Positions 1-15,129 of a stretch of DNA of 64,000 nucleotides are shown here, in pieces (the stretch's first letter is position 1; each line of letters opens with the position of its first letter). The position numbers were made by a program, and so were the translations under genes. The stretch is from Hyaloscypha bicolor E (Eukaryota > Ascomycota > Leotiomycetes > Helotiales > Hyaloscyphaceae), in the NCBI RefSeq assembly GCF_002865645.1, contig NW_020194525.1, forward strand, positions 1 to 64,000. The letters run 5' to 3'. The notes below the pieces were generated by a model, which saw only the letters and a list, made by a program, of their open reading frames with translations, searched no databases and had not been told where the DNA came from.

Positions 1-2850
1 TCTAGTAAGAAATTATATTCTTAAAAATATAAACTTTAAGCCTATAAACATTTCTATTTATAAATATAATAAGATATATAAGAAGATAGTAATATTTTAT
101 TAGTATAAAAAGAAGAAATACTATTTTAATATTATTAATAACCTAGATATATCTAGACTTAAATAAAAATACTTAGATATAATAATTTATAATATAGTTT
201 CTAAGCCAGAAAATAATTATTTTTTACTAGTTTTTTCTATTATATTTCCTAAAGCTATTATAGATATAAATAAGAAAAGAATCTAGCCTATAACTAATTA
301 TATAAAGCTTACTAAAAGTAGTAAACCTAAAAGAAATAATATTAACTAACTAGTAAGAAGTTTAGAAAAACTATCTATTATTACTATAATTTAAGAGAAC
401 TTATAGAAATAACTTAATATAGCTATTATTATAATTCGAGAAAATATTTATAGCCTATTTATATAGCCTAGCTAATTATAGCAAATATAATAATATTAAT
501 AACCTAATAAATATAATTCGGGTTTTCGGGAAAAATATACTAGAAGTTATAATAGAGGTTATAAAAAATAATATAGTAATTATAATAATTAAGCTAAAAT
601 AAATAAAGAATCTAGATAATTATATTCTAGAAAAAGTTAGTTTCAAATATAATTAGAAAATACTATTTAAGTTAATATAGCCTATAATATAAACCTAAAA
701 CTAAAAAAACAAATTTGCTATAGATATTATAATAAGAATAAGAATAATAATATTAATCCAAAATATATTTATATTTTTTAGTTTTATTACTTATTAATAG
801 AAGAACTTATAAATTATAAATATACTTACTAATTTAATAGAAAATAGTATAAAGAGCTATTTAAGCCTAAATAAGAAAGTATTTCCTTTTTTCTTATTAG
901 TAAATACTAGTAATTTAACTAAATTATTTCCTAAGTCTAAGAAAGAAAATTTAACTATAACTTAAATACTTGACCTAAAAATATCTAGAGATTAATAGGA
1001 GATATTTAGTTTACTAGATAAGAAAAAAAAAGGGAAACTAGCTAACCGGGATTTATATATAAAAATAAGTAAGTTATATCTAGGGAATCTAAATAGCTAC
1101 TTTATTTTAGAGGAAATTATATTAGAATTACTAATACTTCGGGTTCTAAAATTAATAAATAGTACTAAGATTTAGCTATAAATAGTATTTCTATTAATAT
1201 TATAACGGGTTTCTTATTAAGGAGAAAAGAAAAAGAAATAGAAATAGCTAAAGAGGTTTTCTAAAAATAAGCTAGAATAAAAGAAAAGCTATTTTATATA
1301 AGAGGCTAGAAAAATATTATTTTAAGAAATAATAAATAAGGAAATAGCCTAGCTAAGAATATAGATATTAATACTTCCGGAAATAAATAAAATAAATTAG
1401 AAATCTAGTATATTCTTAATTATAATAAATATAAGACTCCTGAAATTAATAATATTCTAATAAGATTACTAAGAAAAGTAACTATTTTATTTCTAAAAAC
1501 TTAGAAAGAAATAAAAATACTTATTAATATTTTAAAAATACTAGATCTAGCTACTATATTTTAAAACTAATAAATTAAGAATAATATTTCTTATCTTACT
1601 ATCTTATAAATAAGAAATACTATTATATTAAATATAGTTAAATATACTAGAAGATTTATAAAACTAGTAACTATAGCTTATATAATAAATAAAATATTTA
1701 AGAAATTAGAAATACTAGTTTAGGTATCTAATACTAATAGAATTATTTAATTTAAAAGTAATAGTATTAATATTCGGATATTACTAGCTTATAAATATAT
1801 TATATAATTTCTATATTTCTAATTCGTATTTTAAGAACCTTAAGAAAGTATTAAATATAAAGAAATAATTAATACTAGAACTAAAATTAATATTTTTCCT
1901 AAAAAAATCTCTAGAAATATTAGTAAAATAGTATATAATACTATAGATTATTAAATATCTATTATTATTAGAGCAGAATTTGGATTTATAGAAATAATAA
2001 AGCTTAGAGCTAAGATTATAAATAAAGTAAAATATGAAAATATATTCTTTTTAGTTAAAGAAGCTTTAAAGATCTTATTTAATTAATTATTCTTAGTAAA
2101 AATAAAAATAAAAATTATATATAAAAGTAATAGTTTATAAGATAAAAAGTTTATTAATTCTAAAAATAACTAAAATACCTATATTATTATAATTATTTAA
2201 TTTTTAAAGAATATTAGGCAATAGAAAAAAATAATAGTTTAAGAGTATTAAATTCCCAGAATTAAGAAATTAAGTAATATAAAGCAGGAAACTAAAAGCA
2301 AAAAGGAAAAATAGAGTCTAGTATTATAATTAGTAGTAATATTAAAGAAAATAAAAAGATATTAGGATTTCCTATAGATTTTTTTATTTTAGGTTTAGAA
2401 ATTTAGGAAATTAATAATATTTTTAGAGAAACTAAAATAGAAAAGGCTCTAATTAGAATATTATTAAAAGTAGTTTTGGATTTAATAGAAAAGGAAGCAA
2501 AAAGAATATTAAATAAAGATATTTCTAAAAAAGAAATAGAATAGTATTTCTTAATAAGAAAGAAATATGAAACCTAAAACTAGAAAGAATTCTGAAATAT
2601 ATAAAAGCTTAAGAAAGGCATATTAAAATACTAGATAAAAAGGCATTCTTTATATTTAACTAGAAAAGAGCTAAATAAAAAAGTTATAAATTCCGGAAAT
2701 TAGATAAAAAGAATACTAGAGAAAATAATTATAGCTCTTAAAAAAAAAGATAATAATTATAGTTTATTTCTAGTTATAGAAGTATATAAAATAAAGAATA
2801 AGAAAATTTAACTAGTAAATACTAATAATAGAATTAAAAAAGGCTCTAGT
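1..2850. other. Unassigned AT-rich relic sequence
   Basis: No open frame, RNA gene or clear repeat boundary is visible. Being directly upstream of a plus-strand gypsy reverse transcriptase, it may hold that element's gag and protease portion, but I cannot read conserved motifs in it. Confidence 0.4.
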
Positions 2851-5560
2851 AAATATCTAAACTAGTTTAAGAAATCTAAAATTAGAGATTATTTATAGAA
2901 ATATACTAGAAAATATAAGAACTATTTTTTACTAAAAATATTAGCTATTTTAAGAGATTTATAACTTATTTTAGAATGCCTTAAATAATTAGATATTAGT
3001 AATTAGCTTTATAAAAAAAACTAGCTATATTTTAGAAATTAATAATTAATTAAGAAAATATAATTATATTTAATTAAAAAGAAATAAAAAAAGTCTATAA
3101 GAATATTAGCTTACTTATTCTAATTAAAACTATTAAGTATAAAGCCTAATAAAAAAAGAATTTCTTATATTTTAAAGCTCTAGTACTAGTAATAGTAAAA
3201 ATACTATTAGAATATCTAGATTATAAAATTCTTAAAAAATATAATAAATCTTACTAAAATCTATAATTCTTGATTATAAAAAAGGTTACTAGAACTTATA
3301 AACTAATTAATACTACTATAAAAATAAATTTAGTAATTCTATAAAATACTAATCTATTTCTATTTATTAATAAGATCTTAAAGAAATTTACTAGATATAT
3401 TTATATTTCTCTAATTAATTTCTTTTCCGAATATAATTAATTTATACTAGATACTTATAGTAAAGATTTAACTATATTATTTTAGGAAGCTACTAATTTC
3501 ATTATATAATTTATATAAGTTATTATAACTATTCTAGAAAATCTATTTCCCAAAATTACTATATTATTTATTTATAATATTAGAATCAAGAAACCTTATA
3601 TAAACTATAATAAATAGCTTATTTTATCTGAAATTTATTGTTTTATATTTAAATACCTTTAAAATCTAGATATAATCTTAAATAAAATTAAATAAACTAG
3701 AGCTAGTATTAGAGAAAAATAGTAGTTCTATTATAATAATATAATTATTATTAGCTTTATTTATAAAGTATTTAGAAGAAGCTTTTTAAGTTCAGGAATT
3801 ACTAAGATCTCAAAATAGAAATATTATAATAATATAACTAAAAGTAAGGTATTTATTAGAATTATTATTTACTATTATATTTGGATTAAAGGCTTTATAA
3901 TTATTACTAAACCCATTTATTGCTTAATAAGAAAAGATATAATATAGAACTAGAATAATAAATAAAAGCAAGCTATATAAATCCTTTAAGAAAAGCTTAT
4001 TATTACTTTAATACTTTATAAGTTATACTATAATTTATTAGAAAGTTAGGAAATAATTATATTAGTAATAAATACTAGCCTAAATAAATAGGGCAGAACT
4101 CTTAGTTAATATAATAATAAAAGAAAAAAAAGAATTATATAATATAAGTCTAGAATCCGGAATAATACTAAATAGAAATATAATACTACTAAGAGAAAAT
4201 ACTAAGAGCTAGTAAAGTATTTATAAAAAGTATAATTCTGGCTATATAAAATTTATTTTATTCTTAAACTAAATACTAATATACTTATTATATAGCTAAA
4301 TAAAGCGGCTATGAATTTTCCTAGAGCTCTAGTTATTTACTAGTTAATATGAATTTAATTATTTGACTTTAAAATTAAATATATTAAAAGAATTAAATAG
4401 ATTACTACTAATAGATTATTGAGATACTTATAATAAGAAAATAATACTAAAAATAATAAGGATATTAATAAATAGTTAGTAATAAAGCTTAATATTATTA
4501 GAATAATACTTATTAGATAGAAAGTTTAATTAAAGAAAATAATTCCGGTTTAGTTATATAATATTATTTTAAGAAATCTAATTTTTAAGTTCTTTATTAA
4601 ATATTTGAATAATAATATCTAGTTACTAGAAATTAATAATTAAAGCCTTATTATATCTAGAAGCAAATTAGTAATATTAAAAAAATAATAAAATTCGGAA
4701 GTTATATAATAAAAACTATAGCCTTTTATATATAACTTCTAGTAAAATAATAAATAATAATACTAGAATATTATATAATACCTTATAATATTCTCTAAAC
4801 TAGAAGAAATATCTAGAACCAAGTTTCGAAAATTAAATAAAGAAGCTTTAAATTATAATATAAGAGATTAATTATTATAAAGAGTTATATCTAAAGTATA
4901 CCCGCCTCGGCTTATTTTTAATAATTAAGAATAAAAGGAAATTATTATTAAAAAGCTATATAATAAGATTAGATATATTAGAAAAAAAAGTACTTTTTAC
5001 TTAGTAGCTAGCTACTATTACTAGAAAAGTTATTATAACTATATATAGAAGTATATTAATACCTATAAAGTTTATTAGTATAAGAGTAAAAGAAAATAAG
5101 AAAAAGCTTTATATCTAATAAAAACTATATTTCTTTTCTATTATCTTGGAATTAATATAATTAAATTACTAGATTATAAAAAATATAACTCGCTAGTTAT
5201 TACTAGAGATAACTTCTCAGAATAAGTTAAAGCTAGACCTTTAAAGAACCTAATTAGTAAGAAGATTACTAAGTTTATTTAGAAAGAAATTATTTATAAG
5301 TATAATTTATTTAGATAGCTTAAGGTAAATAGTAAATTAGAATTTTTTAAAAAATAGTAATTCAAGAACTTAATAAGCTAGAAATTAATAAAATTATTAT
5401 TTTGGCTTATAATTCTAAAAGAAATAAGATAATTAAAAGAAAATATTAACTAATTATTTAAATACTTATTATATTTATAATAAGTAAAAAGAAGCCTTAG
5501 GTAAATTTATTATTATATATTTTATTTACTAACGGAGTTATTATATATAAACTAACTAGA
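2850..5560 (+). mobile_element. Ty3/gypsy LTR retrotransposon relic A (RT and integrase)
   Basis: Reading through the many stop codons, the plus strand carries recognisable reverse transcriptase patterns at about 3,270-3,800. These include a fingers motif like EYNQFILDT near 3,430 and a catalytic stretch near 3,565-3,595 where the usual DD codons now read as mutated asparagine-type codons. A connection and RNase H-like part follows to about 4,100. Integrase remains start near 5,000 with a decayed zinc-binding pattern (YYNYIQKYINTYK, cysteines mutated to tyrosine) and a core near 5,150-5,460 (VITRDNFSE, KARPLKNL). The order RT then integrase fits Ty3/gypsy. LTRs and exact ends were not found. 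It is dead: stops occur every few codons. Confidence 0.7.
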
Positions 5561-6562
5561 TTTACTTCTTTTTATATAGTCTATAATAGAGAAGCTATAT
5601 TACTTATAAAAATACGCTTTCTAATCTAGAAAATACTTGAATAAAATAAAGTCTATAATAGAGAAACGCTTCTAGAAATATATATAAAGCAAATATAAAT
5701 AAAAGATAAAAATATTAAAGAAGCCAGAATAAAGAAAAATAAATAATATTAAAAGAAAAAGAAATAATTTAATACTACTTATTAGATTTATTTAAAACCT
5801 ATTTCCGAAAAAAATCTAGTTCTTATATATAATATTAAATTAATAAATTAAAATAAGTTAAAAAATATAAAGCTATTATACTACTAGTTTAGCCTATATA
5901 AAGTAAGATATATAAATTAACTAAAAGAATACTATATACTAGAAGAACTTAATAATATTATACTCTAAAGAATATATACTAGGAATTAACTTAAATAGTT
6001 TATTAAAAGAAATAAATTCTGGTACTTTCTTAAAAACAAAGTTAATAACGAGTATATATCTATAAATAAATATTTTAAAACAGATATAGAACTAGAAAAG
6101 AAAGTAGTTATAAAGTATTATAAGTAAAATAATATTTAAGAAATTAAGAAAGCTACTAGTATTATTATATATATTCTAGAATTACCGGAATTAGAAAAAG
6201 TAAAGTATATTTCTTTTATAAAGAACTAGAAAGAAGTATCTAATAATAGAAGCTTTTCCTAATCTAGAATAAAGCTAATTACTTTTAATTTTTTATATAT
6301 CTTTTATTTTTTTTTCTTTTAAATATTATTTATAACTATTAAAGAATATTATTATTAGATTACTATTCTGGAAATTAGATAAGCTTTACTATTATCTAAT
6401 TATTATTACTAGATAGTATTTTTAATATAAGATTCTATTACTAGATCTTAGAAATTAAATATAAAGTATTTCTTTTAGTATAAAAACAAATAAAGAATTA
6501 AGAAATTATCTTATAAACTCTTAATTCCGAATTATAATAATAAATAATAATTATATTTAGAG

Positions 6563-6593
<31 letters not shown>

Positions 6594-8030
6594 GAGCCTT
6601 TTATATATATCTTATTAAACTAGAAATCTTTTAAAAGCTTTATTTGCCTTTTTAACTAGTTATTCTTATAGCTTATACTAGTCTAAAGCTTAATTATAAT
6701 ATCTTTAGATCTTAATTTTAACTTGAATTATTATTATAAGTTTTCTTATAATATCTAAATAAACTTCCTAATTAGAAGCCATATATAAACGAAATAGCTA
6801 AACTAGAAGCCCTATAAGAAAAAAGGGAAACCTTATTAAACCTAATAGTTATTTCTAAAAATATTTAATAATATATAATTCTGGAAATCTCTTAATTATT
6901 AGATAAACTAGATCTATTTATTTAAAGCCTATTTTATATTAGAAAACCTATTTTTTCTTTAATATAATTATAGTTATATTTAAGGCATATATTATAACTA
7001 CTTTAAAAATATATATTAAGACTTAGTTAGTATATTATATATTTCTACTTCTATATAAAAAGAGCTTCTCTTATATAAAACCCTTTCTCTAATTATAATA
7101 CTATTTTATTACCGGAAACTAGTTACTTCTTTAAAAAACTAGTATAATTTACTAATTCTTATTATTAATTTATTTCTTACTATTAAATATTATCTAAATA
7201 ATTCCTATATCTTTAATACTAATTCGGAATATCTAATTTTTTTATATTCTATATTAATTTTAATATTAACTATTTCAAACTTAATAATAGTACTATAAAT
7301 CCTATTTATATTATCTTATAATTCTTTTTTTATATATCCTAATACCTTTAGTATTATTTTTATAAATATAGATATTACTTTAAAGTTCTAACTAACTAAA
7401 TAGTTTTATATTATATAAAGTCGACTTTAATAAATACTAAAAAGATATAAATTAGTTTCGAAAGAAGTAATATTTTATTCTAAGTTATTTCTTAATTCTA
7501 TTATTCTAATTTCTTTTTTATTAATACTTATTTTATATTTGCCTAATATCTTTAGTATATTTATATATCTTATCTTTTATATACTTCCTATATTATTCCT
7601 CTTCTTTTATATTATTTTTTGAATTAATAGAAATATTTCTAAATAAATAAAAAATTAAAATATATTTCTATTATATTACTTTCTTATTTCTCTATTATTA
7701 CTATTTAGTTTAATCTATTTTAATTATTTCCTTAATTATATTTCTTTAAATATATATATTTATATTTTTTTCTATAATAGAAACCTAATTTCATATTTTA
7801 TCTTTTATAATTATTTCTAATTTATAATTATATTATTTTAAATATATCTAATTATTATACTTACTTTTCTTATTATATATATTACTATTTTAGCTTTATT
7901 TTTTTACTAGAAAAAAAGAAAACTCGAATATATATAATACTTTTATATAATTTAAGATTATTTTAATTTATTCTTTATTTTAAAATATACTTAAAAGAAA
8001 TTCTTATAATCTCGAGAATCTTTAATTCTA
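5561..8030. other. Unassigned AT-rich relic sequence
   Basis: No gene is supported. The stretch contains an AAAAG-type microsatellite at about 6,561-6,595, and long T-rich portions from about 6,900 that could be minus-strand transposon coding remains. I recognise no protein motif. Confidence 0.4.
6561..6595. repeat. AAAAG microsatellite
   Basis: Five-base purine units repeat about six times with one interruption. Confidence 0.85.
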
Positions 8031-11000
8031 TAATTTATAACTATTATATTAATAATACTTTTATACCCTATTAAAAATAATAAAATAACTAAAGTATAAT
8101 AGCTAGTTCTTATAAGCCATAATATTATTACAAGCCTATAGATTAATAATATTAAAGTTTAAAGTATTAAAGAAGCTTAGGTAATTATAGAAAGCCTACT
8201 AATACTAGAAAAAATAGCTATAAATATTAAATTTAATATAAATATTCTAGATAAGCTAAGTAATATATATAATAAACTCTTAAAATAAAAGACCTTTATT
8301 AGAAACAGAACTAGACTAGAATTAACTAAAAAGAAGCTAAAGAATTACTAAGCTAATAATAGAAAATTAGAGAATATTATTAAAGGTATTTTTAAAGGCA
8401 AATAATAGAAGCTTAATAAGATTAAGACTATAGTAAATAGTCTAGAAACCAAGAGTTAGAATAGAATTATATTATATAATAAAGCCTTTAGCTAATATAT
8501 TAATAATATCTATAATAATCTTAGTAAAAATATTTATAAGAAGTTATATTCTCTCTTTAAAATAAAAGCTTTAGTATATAAAGCTATTTAGTTAATTAAT
8601 AAAGCTATTTTAAAGTATATTAAGAATAAGAAATATTAGAATACTAATATATTTACTAAATTAAATATTACTAAGATACTTAAGTATACTAAAGCTATTT
8701 CGAAATCTAAAGAATTAGAATTTAAGCTACTATTAGCTAATAATTTCAAGGCTAGATAATATATCTTTAATATTTCCGGAATTCTAATTAAGAGAATTTA
8801 TAATAATAAGTCTTTTTCTATTTTCTAAGATAAGTCTAAAAAATAGGCCCCTATTATAATTTTAGCTTTAACTTAATTAGATCTAACTAAAAAAAATAGA
8901 GCTAATTTAATAAAGCCTAGCAAGAAAACTACTAGTAAAGCTAGTAAAACTAGTATAACTAGATAAGAAGAATCTAGTAAGAATAGAGAATAAGCTAAGC
9001 CTAAGACTTCTAATAAATAATAGAGATCTAAATACTAAACTAAATATAAGATTAATAAAATAAAAAAAAATAAAAAGAAACTTTTTATTTTAAAGAAAAA
9101 GATACTATCTAGAAAAACTTCTATAACTATATTTAGAACCAAGAAGCAGAAAACTAAGAATATTAAGTTTAGAGAACTTAATAAAGGCATTTAGTATACC
9201 TATAAGATACTAGCTAAATAAAGTTAATACTTGCTTAATAAGATAAGTATATTTTTAAAGAAATATATAATAATATTATAGGACCTATTTATAAGCGAGA
9301 ATATTATAAGATTAATAATAGATTCCTTAAAGTTCTCTATATAAAATATATTTAATAATTTACTAATACTTTCTTTATTAATATATAAGATATTAAGGAT
9401 ACTTTAAAGCTAGTTACTAAGATTTATAAAGTTATTAAAAGCAAGAAATATATTTCTATTATTTAGATAAATAAGAAAATACAGGATTTCTTTTTTAAGA
9501 CTCAGGAAATTAAGTAATATAAATATAAGTACTATATTTTTAATTAATTTTGCCCTAATCTATAGCTCTAATTTAATATTATAATTCCTGTTCCTAAGTC
9601 TAGTATTACTAATCTAGATATAAATAGTTATATTTATAAGAAAAATTACCTAAAATAGATTAAGAAGCTTAATATTTAAGAACTCTTAATAAAAGAAATA
9701 GAAATACTATAATTCTATTTCTAAAAAAAAAAAAATATTAATATATAGAAATCTTAGTAATAGCTACTTTATCTTAGTCTCTTAACTCTTAATAATAGAC
9801 CTATTAATATAGCTCGGATTTTATAAGGTATTAAATAAGTATTTTATTTATCTAATTATTTACTTTTAGCTAGCCTAATACTTTATTTCTAAAAATATTA
9901 ATTATAATTAGTATAAAAGTAATACTAAAGATCTAGCTATTACTAAAGCTTTAAATAGCGAATTCTATTTTAGTAAAGAATATCGGAATATTAGCTATAT
10001 TTTTCTTATAAATTATAAAAAGGCCGGAACTTTTAGTAAGAAGTTCTTTAAAGATATTAATTACTTTTTTATTTCTAATAAATTTGAGCCGGAAGTAACT
10101 AAGAAATTAGGCAAGTATTTACTAAAGATAATAGAAAGAAAAACTTCAAGTATAATTTATTTAACTAGATAAATAAATGCCTTTAGCTAGGTAATTTATA
10201 AGTCTAGAATTATAGGAAAGTATTAATTCTCGGATAATATATAAGTTAAAGAATAGCTTAATAATAATTTGCTACTTAATAGGCCTTTTATTATAATTCT
10301 AATAAGTCTAGTTATTATTAAGAATAGAATATATAAAAATAAAATCTCTTATAAGATTATTAAAGCCTCTTATTTAGAACTTTCTCTTTTTATTAAAGAT
10401 TAATTTAAGAATATTATAAATAATATAAAATTTAAAGAAGCTATTTATTTAGAATATATTAGTATAATTTATAATATAATTCACTATAATAAGCTTTCTT
10501 AATATCTTATAATAAAGGCGGAAATTAAGTAATAATTAAAGATAAATACTAACTAATATAAAGAATTATATCGGATTTAGTATAAGAATATAGTTAAGCG
10601 AGTTTGAATTACTTTTAAATAAGTTCGGGAATATAAAATAAGACTATTTAAGAGTAATAAGTCTTATTTTAGGTATATAAAAAAGGAATTAGATTAGCTA
10701 ATAAAAGAAAATTCTAATTATTTTATTATTTTAGACTCTAAATAGGATCTTTCTATTATTTTTAGTATTTAGAGAATAAGTATAAATAAATAGAGAGTTA
10801 GATATAGTATAACAGGCCATATTTATTAAAAATTATATTATTTTAGTAGTTTTAAGATTTAGATTATTAGTAAAAGCTATGGCCTTTTATATATAACTTA
10901 TAGAAATTATATAAAAAAGCTAGTTTTTTTATAGTTCTAGAAAATAATTCTTTATAAGTATTGAATTAATTAAGCTTTTATATACTATATACTATTTATA

Positions 11001-12065
11001 CTTTATTATTTATACTTTTAATTTATTATTTTACTATTAAGTTATATTTTATATTCTAGTATATTTTATATAGGTTTTTATCTTATTATAGTTTTCTTCC
11101 TATAATATATATAGGACTTATAAAATTATAAAATAGGATTTAGGAATAATAATTAGATTATTAGCTTATAAATATCTATTATTCTAGAATTTAATTAAAA
11201 AGTAATCTTTATTTAAGGTTCTTTAATTTTCGGATTTTTTAAAAAATTTCTAATATATTATAAATATATATTTATAAAAATATAAATACTTATTTTCCCC
11301 AAAAAATCTAAAGCTTTTTATTTTTATTATTTTAGAATTTATTACTTATATTTTTAAAGTTCTATTATTTTAATAATACTTATATTTCTAATAATTTTAG
11401 ATTAGTTTATTTAAAATTCTTTATAAAATTAAAAGAAATAAACTTTAAATATTATTATAAATATAGTATTTAAGGCTTAAAAAGTAAAATAAAAGATTTC
11501 TTATAAAAATAATTTAAAGCTAAGAAAGAAAAAACTAGAATATATATATATTATAATATATTAGTTTTAAAAGAATTTAGTTTTCTAAATATTTCTAATA
11601 TATTTCAAATATATTTCTCTAATAAGGTAATTATATTATATATATTTAGAAAATATTTAATATTTAATTAGATATCTCAAATATTAGATATTTGGAAATT
11701 ATAATATAAAATATATAAAATCTCGAAATTCTATTATAAAAGAATTAGAAATTACCTTATTTATTATTTAATAAGTTTTTATATTATTATAAAATACTTT
11801 AGGTTTTTATAATTTATTTAAATCTCAAACTAGTAAATATCTTTTAGTTCTATTTTCTGTTTTTTTTAAATAATAAATAATTATAAATATTTCCTTATTA
11901 TAGATTTTATAATTATATTTTATATAATTTATTTTTTTTCGAAAAAAATATATAGAATTATAAAATATTTTCTTTATTAATTTATATAAAAATATTATTT
12001 ATATTTTATTTAAAAGAATTTATTTCAAGAATTATTTTCTAATTATAATTAAATTATATTAATAT
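8030..12065. other. Degenerate transposon-like sequence, family unknown
   Basis: From about 8,030 to 10,950 the plus strand is rich in A and reads like two decayed coding blocks (about 8.1-9.25 kb and 9.3-10.6 kb) with lysine-rich stretches near 8.9-9.1 kb, so it is probably a mobile element read rightward. I could not match it to RT, integrase, DDE transposase or recombinase motifs. From 10,950 to 12,065 nothing is recognisable. Confidence 0.4.
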
Positions 12066-12299
12066 TATTAGAATAGCTATATTACGAATTTCCTAGTTAT
12101 ATAACTAGTTATATAAATTTATATTATAAATATAACTCGACTAGTAAACTAGTTCTTATTAAGCTTAGTAGATTTAGGAATTATATATTAATATTATAAT
12201 ATTATAATTCTTATTTCTAAATAATAACTATTTTACTAACTTATATAAATAATATTCTATAATTATATAATAGTATTATATATTTCTAATAAACTAATA
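12066..12299 (+). repeat. 5' LTR of the gag-only element, heavily RIP-mutated
   Basis: It aligns end to end, without gaps by eye, with 15,130-15,363. The differences I aligned are almost all C-to-T or G-to-A toward this copy; the terminal TGTCGG has become TATTAG. Confidence 0.88.
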
Positions 12300-13467
12300 C
12301 TAATTAGTTTATATATATAAATTAGAAAGAATTAAGTTATACTTATCCAAAATTTAGTTATTCAGAAATAAAACTATTATTTATAATTCAGTTATATAAA
12401 TAGGAAAGATATTTAATTTTACTAAAGTCTAATTATATTATACTAAAAGAAAAAAGATTTATTAGTTCTATTATTTATAATTTAATTATATAAGTAAGAA
12501 AAATACTTAATTTTACTAAGTATTAAAATAGTTAGCTATTTAACTATTCTATTTTATTTTTTATTTAACTCTTATAAAACTCTTTTAAAAACTATTTTCT
12601 TTTAAATCCCTGGGGCTTTTAAGCTTTAGAACTATTAAATCCTCTCGAAATCTTAATATTTTACTTCTTAAATTTCACTTCCTAAATTTCTTGTTATAAA
12701 CGAAATTTTTATCTCGAATATAATACCTTCTATAAACTATATATCTTATAAACTACTTTTTTCTTTATAAATCTCAACTATTTTCCTTTTTATAAATCTA
12801 TTCTTCTTATAAAATATTATATCTTAAACTAGATATAAGCTTATAAAATATAAAATAATAGAATATACTATAGTAAATAATTCTTTTATTAGATTTATCT
12901 AAATTAATTACTCTATAAATAATAATAATTACAAGAAATTAGTAAAAAAATAAAGATATGAAATTAATCTAAACTTTACTAAAATAAATAAAATAACTAA
13001 ATTTCTAAATACTAAAATATTTTAATATATTCTTTATAAAATAATTAATAATAACTTCTAGAAATTATTTAGATATAACTTCAAGGACTTTATTTATTAA
13101 AGAAACTTTAATAAACTTGAATTTAAGGAAATATAATATTTATATAAAATTCTTTAATATAGGAATATATTTATATAATAGAATAATAGTACTAATATTA
13201 TTATAAATACTTTATATATTATTATAAAAGAAAATAAATAGTATATATAATTAAATAAAGATATATTAATAGCCAGACCAGATTTTATAAAAGAACTAAT
13301 TCTATTAGACTTTATTACTTTTATAAAAAACAAATACCTAGAACCCATTATTTTTAATATTTCTATATTATTATTACTTTCTCTATTATTATTTTTACTA
13401 TTATATCTTATATTTCTATTAGATTTATATACTAGTATAAGAGTTCTAGAAATAAATAGTATATTTC

Positions 13468-13489
13468 TATTATTATTATTATTATTATA
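13468..13489. repeat. ATT microsatellite
   Basis: Seven consecutive ATT-type triplets inside the decayed gag region. Confidence 0.8.
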
Positions 13490-14229
13490 ACTATATCTAA
13501 ATAATCCCTAATTTCTTTTAATTATAAGACTTATTAAGGAAGTTACTAAGATTTATATTAAAAAATAAAAGTATAATAGATTTAATAATAATTTTAATTA
13601 TAAACTTACTATTTTCCTTAATATTTACTAATATATAAAGCTTTTATAAAAAGTACTAATATAAGCTTTTCTTATTATACTAAAGGAACTAGTTTAAAAC
13701 TACTTTTATAATAATTAGCTCCTTTAATATATATATAAAAAGGCTTATATTAATATCTATAGCTTTTTTTAAAGGCCCTGAATTCGAATATCGAAACTTA
13801 AATAAATAAAATACTACTATATTAGTTTCTATAATAGCTAAATTCCAGGAAAAGATAATATTTAAAACTATTTATTTACTAATTAATAAATTATATTAAC
13901 TATAATACGGTTTTATACTTAATTTATAAAAACCGAATTCTTTTATAATAAGATTATTACCTTTTACTAAGATTTCCGGATATATAGATATATAATCTCA
14001 GACTCTCTTATAAATCTCGACTAACTTATTAATAAGCTCTAGTTATCTATTACTATATATAAAAGCAAATAATAAACTAATTCCGAAATACTTTTTGCTA
14101 ATTAATAATACTACTCTTAGAATCCTCTAAGCTATTATCTCTCCAGAAATCATTAATACGGACCTAGTTATAACTTCGGAACCCGTAATAACTACTCTAA
14201 GCCCCGTAATTATAATAATTATATTCCGA

Positions 14230-14900
14230 AGTTGTATTTTATATATAAGAAACCCGAATACTGCTTATAGAAGCATATACCGGAAGAATAAGAGGCTAAG
14301 AAGGCTCGATTTAGAAGTAGAAATATCTATTGGTTCAGATCCCGAAATACCTGCAACTTTAATAAATATTTTAATGCTTATATATAGTATATTACCGAAG
14401 CCGAAAGCAAAGAGGGCAATAAGGGCAGTAAGGACGAACTAGTAAATGACGCTTTTGAGGCTTTATTAGCGGAAACGGACAAAGAAGAGGAATACCACTC
14501 AGATTCCTACTTTACTTCAGTCGAGAGCTTTTTAGCCGCTCCTGCCGCTCCTGCTCCACTAATAACTATAGCTAATACCCTCGTAGATAACCTCACTTCC
14601 CTTTCCCTTATATACCAGATGACAGGCGAAAACCACGCCTTGGAGCCCATTGAACCCTCAATGGAAGACGCCCTTACCTTTAATACCCTCACTTCATCTC
14701 AATCGACTACCACCCTCGTTTCACCTCAATCGATCCCTTTTACCAGTGGCTGTCTAGCTTACACCCTCTCTTTACCTTCTTCGATTCCTGCTACCGGATT
14801 CGGCCAATTCCATACCCTGCAACCTACCGATGGATGCACTACATCCACCTATACCCTCGCTAAATTCGGACGATTCCAAGGTTTACAGCGAACAGGAGTG
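14230..14900 (+). pseudogene. gag 3' part of copia-like element, little mutated
   Basis: The plus strand from the decayed zinc knuckle onward keeps near-normal codon composition. A frame holding NDAFEALLAETDKEEEYHSD and then SVESFLAAPAAPAP reads without a stop from about 14,420 to at least 14,590. It matches the acidic, proline/alanine-rich tail expected after a nucleocapsid knuckle. An open frame continues in a neighbouring reading frame to 14,906 with repeated STTTLVSPQS-like blocks. No start codon precedes it because the upstream half is RIP-destroyed, so it cannot make a protein. Confidence 0.5.
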
Positions 14901-14921
14901 GGTTGAACGCGAATGGGCATA

Positions 14922-15060
14922 CTAAATGGGAGGAATGGGTATACTAGGAATGGGAGGAATGGATACATTAGTGGAAAATGGGGCATACGGGGGGAAATGG
15001 GAATATTGGATGGGAATATTGAACGGGAGGGACACTGAGCGTTTGGGAGGTTTGGGACTA
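14922..15060 (+). repeat. G-rich degenerate repeat (GGGAGGAATGG type)
   Basis: Units of GGGAGGAATGG, GGAATGGG and GGGAATATTGG recur several times on the plus strand, just before the 3' LTR. Long purine runs such as GATGGGAGGGAAG at about 15,085 follow and may include the polypurine tract for plus-strand priming, although no clean tract abuts the LTR at 15,129. Confidence 0.6.
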
Positions 15061-15129
15061 GGCCCAATTAGGAAATTAGTATGCGATGGGAGGGAAGCAC
15101 TGTTTTTGGCGTTTTTAGAGAGGTTCCAG

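Noticed and set aside
13154..13348. 64-codon minus-strand frame in the AT-rich block
   Set aside because: It is an Ile/Phe/Tyr-rich translation of AT-rich DNA, antisense to the decayed gag.
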